From Vannielia litorea (GTDB lineage Bacteria > Pseudomonadota > Alphaproteobacteria > Rhodobacterales > Rhodobacteraceae), in NCBI RefSeq assembly GCF_900142295.1, contig NZ_FSRL01000001.1, positions 3,033,501 through 3,097,500 on the forward strand: a stretch of 64,000 bases of DNA, written 5' to 3'. Positions 33,586-45,403 of this stretch are shown here, in pieces; position 1 is the first letter of the stretch, and the number at the start of each line of letters is the position of its first letter. The notes under the pieces were generated by a model. It was given only the letters and a program-made list of their open reading frames with translations, was not told the DNA's origin and made no database searches. The translations under genes and the position numbers were made by a program.

Positions 33586-34470
33586 TCAGAGCCCGTTCAG
33601 CGGAACCTTCAGCATCGGTTTTCCGTCCTTGTCGGTCGGGATCTCGCCGGCGCGCATGTTCACCTGGAGCGACGGAATGATGAGCTTGGGCATGTCGAGC
33701 GTTGCGTCGCGCTCGGTGCGGAACTTGATGAAATCCGCGCGCGTCTTGCCGGCGCCGACATGGATGTTGTTGGCCTTCTCCTCGGCAACGGTGGTTTCCC
33801 ACTGGATGTCGCGCCCGTTGGGGCCGTAGTCGTGGCACATGAAGAGGCGCATCTCGTCGGGCAGGGCCAGAACCTTCATGATGCTGTCGTAGAGCACGCC
33901 CGCGTCGCCGCCCGGAAAGTCCGCGCGCGCAGAACCGCCATCCGGCATGAAGAGTGTGTCGCCCACAAAGGCCGCATTGCCGATCACATGGGTCATGCAG
34001 GCCGGGGTATGGCCGGGCGTGTAGAGCGCCACAGCCTTCATGCCGCCGATCTCGTAGGTGTCTCCTTCGGAGAACAGGGCATCGAACTGCGAGCCGTCGC
34101 GCTGAAACTCGGTGCCCTCGTTGAAGACCTTTCCGAACGTCTCCTGTACGGTGGTGATATGCTCCCCGATCCCGATCTTGCCGCCCAGCTTCTGCTGGAT
34201 GTAGGGCGCGGCCGAGAGGTGATCGGCGTGGACGTGGGTCTCGATCAGCCAGTCAACCGTCAGCCCGTGCTCCTGCACGTAGGCGATGATCTCGTCGGCA
34301 TTCTCATAGGCGATCCGGCCTGCCGCGTAGTCGATGTCCATCACGCTGTCGATGATGGCGCAATGCGTGCTTTCGGGATCCTTCACCACGTAGGAGATCG
34401 TGTTGGTGGCCTCGTCGAAGAAGGCCTGAACCTCGGGGGTAACGGTCATGTCGATCGGGTAGTCGCTCAT
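33586..34470 (-). CDS. Persulfide dioxygenase (ETHE1/Blh-type MBL fold)
   Basis: The 294-residue metallo-beta-lactamase-fold enzyme has the mono-iron site motif ETHVHADH (H79, H81, D83, H84), TPGHTPACMTHV and FVGDTLFMPDGGSARADFPGG. MFLCHDYG-like LFMCHDYGPNGRDI is diagnostic of the persulfide dioxygenase group. It oxidises glutathione persulfide to sulfite. It lies between the sulfur-transport halves and the SQR fusion, the usual order of BigR/SqrR-controlled operons. Confidence 0.93.
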   Translation of the reverse strand: MSDYPIDMTVTPEVQAFFDEATNTISYVVKDPESTHCAIIDSVMDIDYAAGRIAYENADEIIAYVQEHGLTVDWLIETHVHADHLSAAPYIQQKLGGKIGIGEHITTVQETFGKVFNEGTEFQRDGSQFDALFSEGDTYEIGGMKAVALYTPGHTPACMTHVIGNAAFVGDTLFMPDGGSARADFPGGDAGVLYDSIMKVLALPDEMRLFMCHDYGPNGRDIQWETTVAEEKANNIHVGAGKTRADFIKFRTERDATLDMPKLIIPSLQVNMRAGEIPTDKDGKPMLKVPLNGL

Positions 34471-34497
34471 GGGAGCCTCCAGTCTGTGCAGCGGGGG

Positions 34498-34944
34498 TCA
34501 GGCCCGCGCCGCCTCGGGTTTCTTTCGTGCAGTTGCCTTCTGCATCGTCTTGGCCAGCAGGATGCCTGCGATAAGGGCCGCAACAAAAACGATCACGTCG
34601 ATCCTGCCCGTACCCAGAGCCGGGAGGGCGCCGCCGGGGCAGAAGCCCGCGATGCCCCACCCCACACCAAAGACCAGCGAGCCGCCGATCAGCCGCGCAT
34701 CGATCTGCCGGGTGCCAGGCAGGTTGAAGCTCGCGCCCCAAACCGGTGCCGGCCGGCGCAACACGACGCGGTAGCCGATGAATGTCGCCAACAGCGCGCC
34801 GCCCATCACGAAGGCCAGGCTTGGATCCCATGTGCCAGCCACGTCGAAGAAGTTGATTACCTTGGCCGGGTTCGCCATCCCCGAGATCGAGATGCCGAGG
34901 CCGAAGACGAGGCCGATGAGATAGATCAGGATGTGCTTTTTCAT
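34498..34944 (-). CDS. YeeE/YedE-type sulfur transport protein, small subunit (PmpB-like, DUF6691)
   Basis: The 148-residue, four-helix membrane protein has LVFGLGISISGMANPAKVINFFDVAGTWDPSLAFVMGGALL and FGVGWGIAGFCPGGALPAL, whose conserved cysteine is in GFCPGGAL. It pairs with the next gene to make the equivalent of one YeeE/YedE transporter for thiosulfate or other sulfur donors. The gap between the pair is three bases. Confidence 0.9.
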   Translation of the reverse strand: MKKHILIYLIGLVFGLGISISGMANPAKVINFFDVAGTWDPSLAFVMGGALLATFIGYRVVLRRPAPVWGASFNLPGTRQIDARLIGGSLVFGVGWGIAGFCPGGALPALGTGRIDVIVFVAALIAGILLAKTMQKATARKKPEAARA

Positions 34945-34947
34945 GGC

Positions 34948-35379
34948 TCAGCCTCCGATCACGTGACGAATGACAAAAACGGTGACCGCCGTGCCCGCCA
35001 TGAACGTGAGCGTGGCCACGATGGAGCGAGGCGAGAGCCGCGCCATGCCGCAAACCCCGTGACCCGAGGTGCATCCTGCGCCGTAGGTTACGCCCAGGCC
35101 CACGATCAGCCCGCCCAGCGCAAGGAGCGGCGTGGAGACAGGCACCTCGATCGTGGGCCAGTTGCCGGTGATGGCCATGTAGAGCGCAGGGCCCGAGACC
35201 ATGCCGGCCAACAGGGCCGCGCGCCACGAGAACTCCGGGGAGCTGTCGGGCTGGATGAACCCGGCCAGGATGCCGGTGGCGCCGAAGATCCGGCCAAGGG
35301 TAGTCATCAGCATCACGGCAGCCAGGCCGATCAGCAGACCTCCACCAAGGGATGCAAGCGGTGTGAACTCTGTTTCCAT
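34948..35379 (-). CDS. YeeE/YedE-type sulfur transport protein (PmpA-like)
   Basis: The 143-residue, four-helix membrane protein is the first gene of the persulfide operon. The pore-cysteine motif YGAGCTSGHGVCGMARLS lies near residue 100, and GLLIGLAAVMLMTTLGRIFGATGI opens the first helix. The promoter region with an inverted repeat starts 67 bases upstream. Likely import or export of thiosulfate or sulfane sulfur. Confidence 0.9.
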   Translation of the reverse strand: METEFTPLASLGGGLLIGLAAVMLMTTLGRIFGATGILAGFIQPDSSPEFSWRAALLAGMVSGPALYMAITGNWPTIEVPVSTPLLALGGLIVGLGVTYGAGCTSGHGVCGMARLSPRSIVATLTFMAGTAVTVFVIRHVIGG

Positions 35380-35445
35380 AAGGCCGGTCTCTCCAAAGGG
35401 GCAGCCGCGCTTATGACTTGGGCAGCCGTTTCTGTTCGCTTCGGC

Positions 35446-35475
35446 TCTATATATTCAAATTATTGCATTTGACAA
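35446..35475 (-). promoter_or_regulatory. Promoter with embedded operator-like inverted repeat for the persulfide operon
   Basis: Read on the minus strand, TTGTCA (35475-35470) and TATAGA (35451-35446) are 18 bases apart, or TATATA at 16. Between and touching them is the inverted repeat TCAAAT-N6-ATTTGA (35455-35472). ArsR-family regulators of sulfide genes (SqrR, BigR) use AT-rich sites of the ATTC-N8-GAAT type; here ATTC-N8-GCAT fits except for one base. Binding would block polymerase until persulfide is sensed. No ArsR gene is in the window. Confidence 0.6.
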
Positions 35476-35483
35476 GAGCGCAG

Positions 35484-37661
35484 TCACAGCGCGGTCAGGA
35501 ATGCCCCCAGACGGTCCTGGTCGATGGGCTTTCCCAACAGCTCCACCCCCAATGTGCAACATGTCTCTCGCAGGCTGCGGGAGCGATCGGCCGACAGGAT
35601 GCGCGCAGGGATCGAGCCGAACCGCCCGGTGAGCAGCCCGAACAGCTCGGTACCGCTCATGCCACGCCCCAGTTGCTCGTCGAGCAGCAACGCATCGGGC
35701 CTCAGTTGAACCTCGGCGAGCAGATCGAGCGCCTCGGTTGCGTTGTGGGCGTGCAGCACATGCGCGCCCCAGCCCTCGATCATCTGACTGAGCGCCCGGG
35801 CCAGGGCGGTGTCGTTTTCGACCAGCAGAACCAGCGGGGACCGCGCCCGCAGATCGGGCTCGGCAGCGGGCTGACGCGCTTGCTGTGCGGCTGGGCGGGC
35901 GGCAATCGGCACGTTCAGCGAAAAGCAGCTGCCGATACCCGGCTGCGACCACAGCGAAAGCGGGTGCCCCAGACCGGTGCAGGCACGCTCGACGATGGCG
36001 AGGCCCAGCCCCAGCCCGTCGCCCCGAACTTCGAGCCGCTTGAACTCCTGGAAGATGAGCGCCTGGTCTTCCGGCGCGATGCCGCGCCCGCTGTCCCACA
36101 CCTCGATGCGGGCAGACCCGCCATTGCGCCGAACCCCCAGCACCACCTTGCCGCGGTCGGTGTAGCAGATGGCATTCGAGAGAAGGTTCTGCACGATCCG
36201 GCGCAGGAAGGCCGGGTCGCTGCGCACCGTCAGCCCGGTATCCACGATCCGCAGGCCAAGCCCTTTTGCCCGGGCCATCGGCTCGAGCTGGTGTCTGAGC
36301 GGATCGAAGATCGCCTTGAGCGGCACGGACTGCACATCAAAACTGGCGCGTCCGAGGTCAAGCTTGGAGATGTCGAGCAGGGCGGTGATGATGTCTTCGA
36401 CGTTTCCGAGCGCCTGCGCTGTCTTGTCGGCCAGTTCGGCTGGCCGACCCGGCCCGGCAACCTCGGACAGCGACGACAGAAAGAGCTTGGCAGCCGACAG
36501 CGGCTGCATCAGGTCGTGGCTTGCGGCCGCCACGAACCGCGACTTGGAGGTGTTGGCCCTCTCGGCCTCCTGCAAGGCCTCCTCCAGTTCCAGCGTCCGC
36601 TCCTCCACCCGCCGCTCCAAGAGCTCGTTGATCTCGTGAAGCGCCTGCGCGGCGTGTCGTTCTGGTGTGACATCACTGACCGACACCACGAATCCGCGAT
36701 CCGGCATCTCCTGCGCGAAACCGTGCAGGATGCGCCCCTCATCGAGTGTCATCTCGAAGCTGAGCGGCAGGCGCCCGCCGCGCTGGTCGGCCCAGTCCCG
36801 CAGGGCCTGCACCTTGAGACCTTCGGCAAACACCGCACGCGAGCCGATCTGCTCCGCAATCTCCGAAAATGCCGTGCCCAAGGTGTCCTGCGGCAGCGTC
36901 ATGTCGAAGAGCTCGCCCAGGCGGTCGTTCCACCCCGCGAGGCGGGCCTGCGCATCGAAGATGGCCACGCCTTGCGTCAGATGGTCGAGCGTGGCTTGCA
37001 GCATCTGTGCATGACCATGCTGCAGCCGCTCGCGCTCTCGCCGCTCGGCCCGGAAGATCGCGGTCACGTCGGTCTGGAGGATCACCGTGCCGCCCGACGC
37101 CGTTCGATGCTCCGAGACCTGCAGCCAGCGGTCCCGGCTGAGCGCCACGTTGAAGACCGAATGTGCGTCGCCATGCCGTCGCATCCGCCGCGCCACCCAA
37201 TCGGCGGCCGCCTCGCCCGCGGGGAGCGAGAGATCTCGGCTGTCGGCCACCAGCTTGACGTATTCCGCAAAGGGCAGCCCTTCGACCAAGCGCGGCTTGA
37301 TGTCGGTGAGCGCCTTGCAGAAGCGGCTGTTCGCCAGGACCAGCCGCTCGGAGGCGTCGAAGAGAGCGAAACCCTCCGCCACGGTCTCGATGGCATCGGC
37401 GAGGTTGGAGCGCGCCGCCTCCGCGGAGCGGTTGGCCCGGGCAAGCCGGGCGTTCGAATCCTGCAACAGGTCGAGGGCCCGCTCGAGCTGAACGGTTCGC
37501 TCGCGCACCTGCGCCTCCATCAGCGCGGCCCGCTCGAACTGGGCATAGGCCAGCCCGCTCTCGGCGTTCTTCTGCTCTACCCGGCGCATGAGCGACTGCA
37601 CGATCCGCAACAGCTTTTCGTTCTGGCGCTCGAGGCTGTCCTCGGGATTGACCAGCATCAC
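35484..37661 (-). CDS. Hybrid sensor histidine kinase with PAS domains and receiver (NahK/ErcS'-like)
   Basis: The 725-residue soluble kinase starts with a coiled-coil region (5-90). Two PAS-like domains follow (about 88-200 and 225-335), then a linking helix. The dimerisation box is FVAAASHDLMQPLSAAKLF with phospho-accepting H382. ATPase boxes include NLLSNAI, WDSGRGIAPED and GLGLGLAIVERACTGLG, and a C-terminal receiver domain (about 605-725) has LLLDEQLG. The kinase core matches NahK-type enzymes. The start is GTG (37661) or ATG (37658), directly after the FIST gene stop. The FIST protein is the probable sensor partner, and the LuxR-type regulator two genes upstream the probable target. Confidence 0.88.
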   Translation of the reverse strand: MMLVNPEDSLERQNEKLLRIVQSLMRRVEQKNAESGLAYAQFERAALMEAQVRERTVQLERALDLLQDSNARLARANRSAEAARSNLADAIETVAEGFALFDASERLVLANSRFCKALTDIKPRLVEGLPFAEYVKLVADSRDLSLPAGEAAADWVARRMRRHGDAHSVFNVALSRDRWLQVSEHRTASGGTVILQTDVTAIFRAERRERERLQHGHAQMLQATLDHLTQGVAIFDAQARLAGWNDRLGELFDMTLPQDTLGTAFSEIAEQIGSRAVFAEGLKVQALRDWADQRGGRLPLSFEMTLDEGRILHGFAQEMPDRGFVVSVSDVTPERHAAQALHEINELLERRVEERTLELEEALQEAERANTSKSRFVAAASHDLMQPLSAAKLFLSSLSEVAGPGRPAELADKTAQALGNVEDIITALLDISKLDLGRASFDVQSVPLKAIFDPLRHQLEPMARAKGLGLRIVDTGLTVRSDPAFLRRIVQNLLSNAICYTDRGKVVLGVRRNGGSARIEVWDSGRGIAPEDQALIFQEFKRLEVRGDGLGLGLAIVERACTGLGHPLSLWSQPGIGSCFSLNVPIAARPAAQQARQPAAEPDLRARSPLVLLVENDTALARALSQMIEGWGAHVLHAHNATEALDLLAEVQLRPDALLLDEQLGRGMSGTELFGLLTGRFGSIPARILSADRSRSLRETCCTLGVELLGKPIDQDRLGAFLTAL

Positions 37662-38849
37662 CTAGCCGCCCTCTTTCGGCGGATAGAAGGCAACGCCGGT
37701 TATGGTCTGGTTCACGTGCAGCGGGCCGATCTGCTCGCCATAGGTCGAGAATCCGACCACCCTGTGCCGGGCCAGGGTGTCGGAGAGCGCACGGACGGAT
37801 TGCGCCTGTTCGGCTTCGATCCGGCGCAGGAGGCAATCGCACCCGAGGATCGCCAGCGGTTGCACCGGGTCTGCCAGCGCACTCAGCTCGGCATCGAGAT
37901 GGGTGACCATATCCTGTTTCTCGGCCACCGTGAGCACCATCCCCTCGTCGATTGCCGAGAAAAACTGCAACTCGCCGTTGTCGGTAACCCGCTGTATCGC
38001 GCGCACGTGATGATCCGCACCAATCCGCACGACGACCGGATGTGCGGCGAAGGTGAATGTGTCCAGCTGCTCGGGATCCTTGCCGACGATCCGGGCATAT
38101 TCTCGCGCCGCCGGCTCTGCATTGATCGACTTCACGATCCGCGCATTCGGATCTGCCTCTGTCACCACCATCCGGTCGTCTGTCGGCAGCAGGTGGTCGA
38201 TCGAGAACACCTTGGTTGGCAGCGTCGTCCGCACAAGCGCCAGAACCGCTGCGTCCTGCGCCACCACGCCGTTCAAGGCAACACGGGTGCGGGCAAAATC
38301 CACGCCATCCCCCGCCGAGCCGCCAAACAACGGCACCCCGCCAAGGGCGGGTGAAAGGGCGGCGGTGAGGATGTCTTCCTTCAGCGAAAGCCCGTCGATC
38401 AGCAGAAAGGCAAAGCTGTGGGGTCGGTCTGGTGCCCGCTCTGCGAGCGAAAGCCGCTCGCGGACCAGCGTGTCACCGAAGGCCTGCGCATCGCGATCAC
38501 CCAATTTGTCGATCATCAGCGCGGTTGCCGAAAAGGCGGTCTCGGGGAAGGCCACGGCAACCACGCGCCCCTCCACATAGCCCGCGCGGCCGATCTCTCC
38601 GGCCGTCGTGCACGCCATGACCTGCGCCGAACCGAAGCGTTGGGCGGCGGCTTCTGCAATTTCCGAGAAGCGGCAGTCCGGGCTGACAAAAAGGCAGACC
38701 AGCGCAAAGGGGCCCGGGCCCAGTTCTTCAGCGATCACCGCGAGCGCATCCGGGTCCGTGGCAAAGACTTCGGCCACTTGCGGGCCAAGCTCGATCAGGG
38801 CCGGGGACTCCGGGGCTAATGTAGCGGGTTTCACGCGTTCTCCTCCCAC
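37662..38849 (-). CDS. FIST domain sensor protein (NosP-like)
   Basis: The 395-residue protein has FIST_N (about 45-240) and FIST_C (about 245-380) domains. Supporting stretches are VMACTTAGEIGRAGY, LIDGLSLKEDILTAALSPALGGVPLFGGSAGD and ILGCDCLLRRIEAEQAQ, with VVGFSTYGEQIGPLHVNQT near the end. Some FIST proteins beside NahK kinases are haem-based nitric oxide sensors (NosP). Whether this one binds haem cannot be decided from sequence. Its stop touches the kinase start, so they are co-translated. Confidence 0.87.
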   Translation of the reverse strand: MGGERVKPATLAPESPALIELGPQVAEVFATDPDALAVIAEELGPGPFALVCLFVSPDCRFSEIAEAAAQRFGSAQVMACTTAGEIGRAGYVEGRVVAVAFPETAFSATALMIDKLGDRDAQAFGDTLVRERLSLAERAPDRPHSFAFLLIDGLSLKEDILTAALSPALGGVPLFGGSAGDGVDFARTRVALNGVVAQDAAVLALVRTTLPTKVFSIDHLLPTDDRMVVTEADPNARIVKSINAEPAAREYARIVGKDPEQLDTFTFAAHPVVVRIGADHHVRAIQRVTDNGELQFFSAIDEGMVLTVAEKQDMVTHLDAELSALADPVQPLAILGCDCLLRRIEAEQAQSVRALSDTLARHRVVGFSTYGEQIGPLHVNQTITGVAFYPPKEGG

Positions 38850-38884
38850 GTGCCCCCAGGTCCGTCGCCTCGGGGCGGATCAAG

Positions 38885-39580
38885 TTAGGAGGAGACCGGC
38901 GCGCTTGGCAATACGGTCGAGAACCGCGCCTGCCCTGCAACCAGCACCGCCTGCGTCCGGCTCTGCACGCCCAGCTTGCGCATGATCGCGGTCACATGCG
39001 CCTTCACGGTGGTTTCGGCAATCGCGAGGTCGAAGGCGATCTGCTTGTTGAGCTTGCCCTGGCAGATCAACTGAAGAATGCGCGACTGCTGGGCGGTGAG
39101 TGTCGATAGCCGTTCCACGGCGTCTTCCACCTCACCGTCATCGCCCGCCGCCACAAACCCTTCCGGCACGAAGGCTTCGCCTCGTGAAACGGCTGCCAGA
39201 GCCTCACGGAAAGTGCTGCGTGGACTGTGCTTTGGCACAAACCCGGCAGCACCGGCCTTCAGCGCGGCCGAGATCACCTGGTTCTCCGCCATCGAGGACA
39301 CCACGATTACCGGCACACCCCGCGCACTGGCCTTGAGGCGGATAAGCCCGTCGAGCCCCGACACATCGGGCAGGTTCAGATCCAGCACCACGAGGTCGGG
39401 CAAATCGCCCTCCAGCATGGCTATGGCCCTCTCCAACCGGTCGCATGTGCGCACCTCCCTGAAGGCGGCCACCGTGGTCAGGGTCAGCTCCAGCGCATCG
39501 CAGAACAGCGGGTGATCATCGACCACCAGTGCCCAGCCCGTCAGCGCCCCCTTGTGAATACCGAGATCCATACGTTCCAT
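38885..39580 (-). CDS. LuxR/NarL-type response regulator
   Basis: The 231-residue regulator has an N-terminal receiver domain with acidic pair D21-D22, phospho-acceptor D67 in LVVLDLNLPD and KHSPRST near the conserved Lys. The C-terminal LuxR helix-turn-helix (about 155-220) contains LTAQQSRILQLICQGKLNKQIAFDLAIAETTVKAHVTAIMRKLGV. It resembles ErdR/AgmR-like regulators that work with NahK-type kinases. Transcribed away from coxG, it may control that divergent operon. Confidence 0.9.
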   Translation of the reverse strand: MERMDLGIHKGALTGWALVVDDHPLFCDALELTLTTVAAFREVRTCDRLERAIAMLEGDLPDLVVLDLNLPDVSGLDGLIRLKASARGVPVIVVSSMAENQVISAALKAGAAGFVPKHSPRSTFREALAAVSRGEAFVPEGFVAAGDDGEVEDAVERLSTLTAQQSRILQLICQGKLNKQIAFDLAIAETTVKAHVTAIMRKLGVQSRTQAVLVAGQARFSTVLPSAPVSS

Positions 39581-39760
39581 GCGCCCAGCCTAGCCGGAGC
39601 ATCTGCCTCGGTCACTTGCCAATTGGTCGGGGCCGGGTGAGTATCGCGGCAAGGCGCTGGACGCACGCGCAACAAGCCTTAGGTGCGGACCAAGCCTTTG
39701 GTCGAATAGGCGCAAGCCCGTGCGCTTCCTAGGGTCTTCAGCAATCGAGGGAGGTGATTC

Positions 39761-40279
39761 ATGGAACTCAGCGACAGCCGCGTGATCAAGGCCGATCCGC
39801 AGACCGTCTGGAAGGGACTGCTCGACCCCGACGTTCTCAAGGCCTGCGTGCCTGGCTGCACCGAGATGTCCGGTTCACCCGAAGAAGGCTTCGAGGCGAC
39901 CGTCGTCCAGAAAGTCGGGCCGGTGAAGGCCACCTTCAAGGGCGCCGTCACCCTCTCCGACATGAACGAGCCCAACAGCCTCACCATCAGTGGAGAGGGC
40001 AAAGGCGGAGCGGCCGGTTTTGCCAAGGGCGGCGCCGACGTGGCGCTGACGGCGGTGCCCGAGGGCACGAAGCTGTCCTACAACGTCGAGGCCAAGGTGG
40101 GGGGCAAGCTCGCGCAACTCGGCTCGCGCATCATTGACGGTTTCGCCAAGAAGATGGCCGATCAGTTCTTCGAGAACTTCCAACTCGCCATAGAAGGCCC
40201 GCCCGCCGGCGAGGAAGACCCGGCCGAAGGCGCAACAACGGACAAGAAAGGGTGGATCAAGCGCCTGACCGGCGGCTGA
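39761..40279 (+). CDS. coxG: CoxG-like SRPBCC-fold protein
   Basis: The 172-residue START/SRPBCC protein begins MELSDSRVIKADPQTVWKGLLDPDVLKACVPGC, the CoxG hallmark. A hydrophilic tail (GEEDPAEGATTDKKG) replaces the membrane anchor of some CoxG proteins. CoxG helps recruit or assemble CO-dehydrogenase-like enzymes at the membrane. It leads the cox operon, with GAGGGAGG before the ATG. Confidence 0.9.
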   Translation: MELSDSRVIKADPQTVWKGLLDPDVLKACVPGCTEMSGSPEEGFEATVVQKVGPVKATFKGAVTLSDMNEPNSLTISGEGKGGAAGFAKGGADVALTAVPEGTKLSYNVEAKVGGKLAQLGSRIIDGFAKKMADQFFENFQLAIEGPPAGEEDPAEGATTDKKGWIKRLTGG

Positions 40280-40330
40280 CCCTCCCACCCCAGCACAAGA
40301 AGCCAGGATAACCACGAAGGGAGGATTTCA

Positions 40331-40816
<486 letters not shown>

Positions 40817-40878
40817 GCCGGCCCCGACGATCAAGCTGTACGGTGGGCTGGGCCCACCATCCCAAGGGAGGAAATGAG

Positions 40879-43242
<2,364 letters not shown>

Positions 43243-43253
43243 GGAGAGAGACG

Positions 43254-44042
43254 ATGTACAGCTTCGATTTCGAGAAACCCTCCACCATCGACGAGGCCGT
43301 CGCGGCCCTGTCGAGCGAAGGCGCACAGGCACTCGGCGGCGGGCAGACGCTCATCCCGACCCTCAAGCAGCGTCTCAACGCGCCCGACAAGCTGGTTTCG
43401 CTGACGGGCATCGCCGAGATGAAAGGCGTCAGCCAGGACGGCAGCACCCTGAAGATCGGCGGCGGCACAACCCACGGGACCATCGCGAAGGAGGCCAGAT
43501 CCTCCTTCCCCGGCCTCGCGGGCCAAGCCTCGCTCATCGGCGACCCTGCGGTGCGCAACCGAGGCACCATCGGCGGCAGCCTGGCCAACAACGACCCGGC
43601 GGCCTGCTACCCCTCGGCGGCGCTGGCCACCGGCGCGACGATCCGCACCAACAACCGCTCGATCGCTGCAGATGACTTCTTCCAGGGCCTGTTCACTACG
43701 GCTCTGGAGGAGGGTGAGATCATCGTGGGTGTCGACTTTCCGATCCCGCAGGCCTCGAACTACCAGAAGTTCGAGCAGCCGGCCTCGCGCTTTCCGCTCG
43801 TGGGCGTGTTCGTCGCCAAGTATGGCGACCGCGTGGGCGTGGGCGTGACCGGGGCGGGCGAGGATGGCGCCTTCCGCTGGGCCGAGGCGGAGGAGGCACT
43901 CTCGGGCACCTTCTCGGCCGACGCGCTCTCCGGCATCACGCACCCCGCGGATGGCCTGATCAACGACCTGCATGGCACCGCGGCATATCGGGCCCATCTG
44001 ATCGGCGTGCTCACCAAGCGCGCAGTTGCCGCTGCAAACTGA
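43254..44042 (+). CDS. coxM: CO-dehydrogenase-like medium subunit, FAD binding
   Basis: The 262-residue FAD subunit of the PCMH type begins MYSFDFEKPSTIDEAVAAL. The FAD motifs are ALGGGQTLIPTLKQRL near 32-47 and TIGGSLANNDPAACYPSAALA near 103-123. It accepts electrons from the 2Fe-2S subunit and hands them to the respiratory chain. It ends the operon, just before a strong terminator. GAGGAGAGAG precedes the ATG. Confidence 0.94.
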   Translation: MYSFDFEKPSTIDEAVAALSSEGAQALGGGQTLIPTLKQRLNAPDKLVSLTGIAEMKGVSQDGSTLKIGGGTTHGTIAKEARSSFPGLAGQASLIGDPAVRNRGTIGGSLANNDPAACYPSAALATGATIRTNNRSIAADDFFQGLFTTALEEGEIIVGVDFPIPQASNYQKFEQPASRFPLVGVFVAKYGDRVGVGVTGAGEDGAFRWAEAEEALSGTFSADALSGITHPADGLINDLHGTAAYRAHLIGVLTKRAVAAAN

Positions 44043-44064
44043 CCTGACGGCACCAGTAACCATG

Positions 44065-44096
44065 AAACGCCCCGCCCCGCCGGCGGGGCGTTTCTT
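44065..44096 (+). terminator. Rho-independent terminator after coxM
   Basis: A perfect 12-pair stem (AAACGCCCCGCC at 44065-44076 with GGCGGGGCGTTT at 44082-44093), a five-base loop, then T-rich sequence. Confidence 0.9.
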
Positions 44097-44209
44097 ATTG
44101 AGACCTCAAGCAAATTTCTATTAACGCGGCACATAATCACATGGCCCGTCATCGGCCTGTGTGCCACGATCCCCGCCGAACCACGTTTTCATGTTTCTGG
44201 GAGGATCAA

Positions 44210-45244
44210 ATGAAAACCCGTCGACACTTTCTCAATATCGCGGGGGCTGCTGCCCTCGTGGCCACCGGCTTCACCGCTCAGGCGCAGGCGCAGGAAAACC
44301 TGAACCTGCACCAGATGCTGCCCCCGCAGGCCGCCGTGCCTTCGCAGATCCTCGAGCCGTGGATGGCCAAGGTTGCCGAAGAATCGAATGGCACGCTGAC
44401 GATCAAGCACTTCCCCTCCATGCAGCTTGGCGGCACGCCGCCCGAGCTGATGGACCAGGCCAAGGACGGCGTCGCCGATATCGTCTGGACCGTGATCGGC
44501 TACACCCCCGGCCGCTTCCCCCGGACCGAGGTGTTCGAACTTCCCTTCATGGCCACCACCGCCGAGGCGACTTCGATGGCCTTCTGGGACATGTTCGAAG
44601 AGCACATGAAGGACACCGAGTTTGCCGACCTGCATATCATCGGCACCTGGGTTCATGGCCCGGGCCTGTTCCACACCAAGGACCCGGTCGAAAGCCCCGA
44701 AGACCTGCAGGGCATGAAGATCCGTGGCGGCTCACGTCTCGTGACCAACCTCGTCGAAAAGCTGGGCGCCACGGCCGTCGGCATGCCGGTTCCGGCAGTG
44801 TCGGAGGCGCTTTCCAAGGGCGTGATCGACGGCACCACCATCCCCTGGGAGGTGACCACCGCCGTCAAGTCCTCCGAGCTGGTGACCAATCACACCGAGT
44901 TCACCGGCAACGCGCTCTACGTGCTGGGCTTCGTGCTCGCGATGAACAAGGACAAGTACGAGAGCCTGCCCGCCGACGCCAAGGCCGCACTCGATGCCAA
45001 CTCCGGCGCGTCCTTCTCGGCCTGGGCCGGCAAGATGATGGATGAACTCGATGCGCCGGGCCTCCAGATCGCCGAGGACCTTGGCAACAACATCATCACC
45101 ATCGACGCCGAAGGCACCGAGGAGTGGAAGGAACTGGCCCAGCCCATCTACGACGAGTGGGTCGCAGACATGAACTCCAAGGGCATCGACGGCCAGGCCC
45201 TGATCGACGAGGCCCGCGCCAAGATCGCCGAATACTCCAAGTAA
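44210..45244 (+). CDS. TRAP transporter solute-binding protein (DctP family), paralog 1
   Basis: The 344-residue periplasmic binding protein has a signal peptide with twin arginine-like start MKTRRHFLNIAGAAALVATG and cleavage near AQA-QE. Family features are HFPSMQLGGTPPELMDQAKDGVADIVW, the ligand-arginine region DLQGMKIRGGSRLV and DGTTIPWEV. No DctQ or DctM membrane gene is nearby. It lies directly behind the cox operon and is very similar to the next gene. GGGAGGATCAAA precedes the ATG. Confidence 0.92.
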   Translation: MKTRRHFLNIAGAAALVATGFTAQAQAQENLNLHQMLPPQAAVPSQILEPWMAKVAEESNGTLTIKHFPSMQLGGTPPELMDQAKDGVADIVWTVIGYTPGRFPRTEVFELPFMATTAEATSMAFWDMFEEHMKDTEFADLHIIGTWVHGPGLFHTKDPVESPEDLQGMKIRGGSRLVTNLVEKLGATAVGMPVPAVSEALSKGVIDGTTIPWEVTTAVKSSELVTNHTEFTGNALYVLGFVLAMNKDKYESLPADAKAALDANSGASFSAWAGKMMDELDAPGLQIAEDLGNNIITIDAEGTEEWKELAQPIYDEWVADMNSKGIDGQALIDEARAKIAEYSK

Positions 45245-45264
45245 TCGCGCCTAAATCCCATGTG

Positions 45265-45296
45265 AACGCCCCGCCATCGTGCGGGGCGTTTGCTTT
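45265..45296 (+). terminator. Rho-independent terminator after TRAP paralog 1
   Basis: AACGCCCCGC (45265-45274) pairs with GCGGGGCGTT (45281-45290), six-base loop, T-rich tail. Nearly the same stem as the one at 44065. Confidence 0.88.
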
Positions 45297-45403
45297 GCAA
45301 CGATCGCTCGGATCATCGGCGATTCTTCTGGATCGGCAGTGCGATATACGGCAAAGTCGGCACTATAATGCAAAATTATCGCACCAACGGGAGGAAACAA
45401 GGG

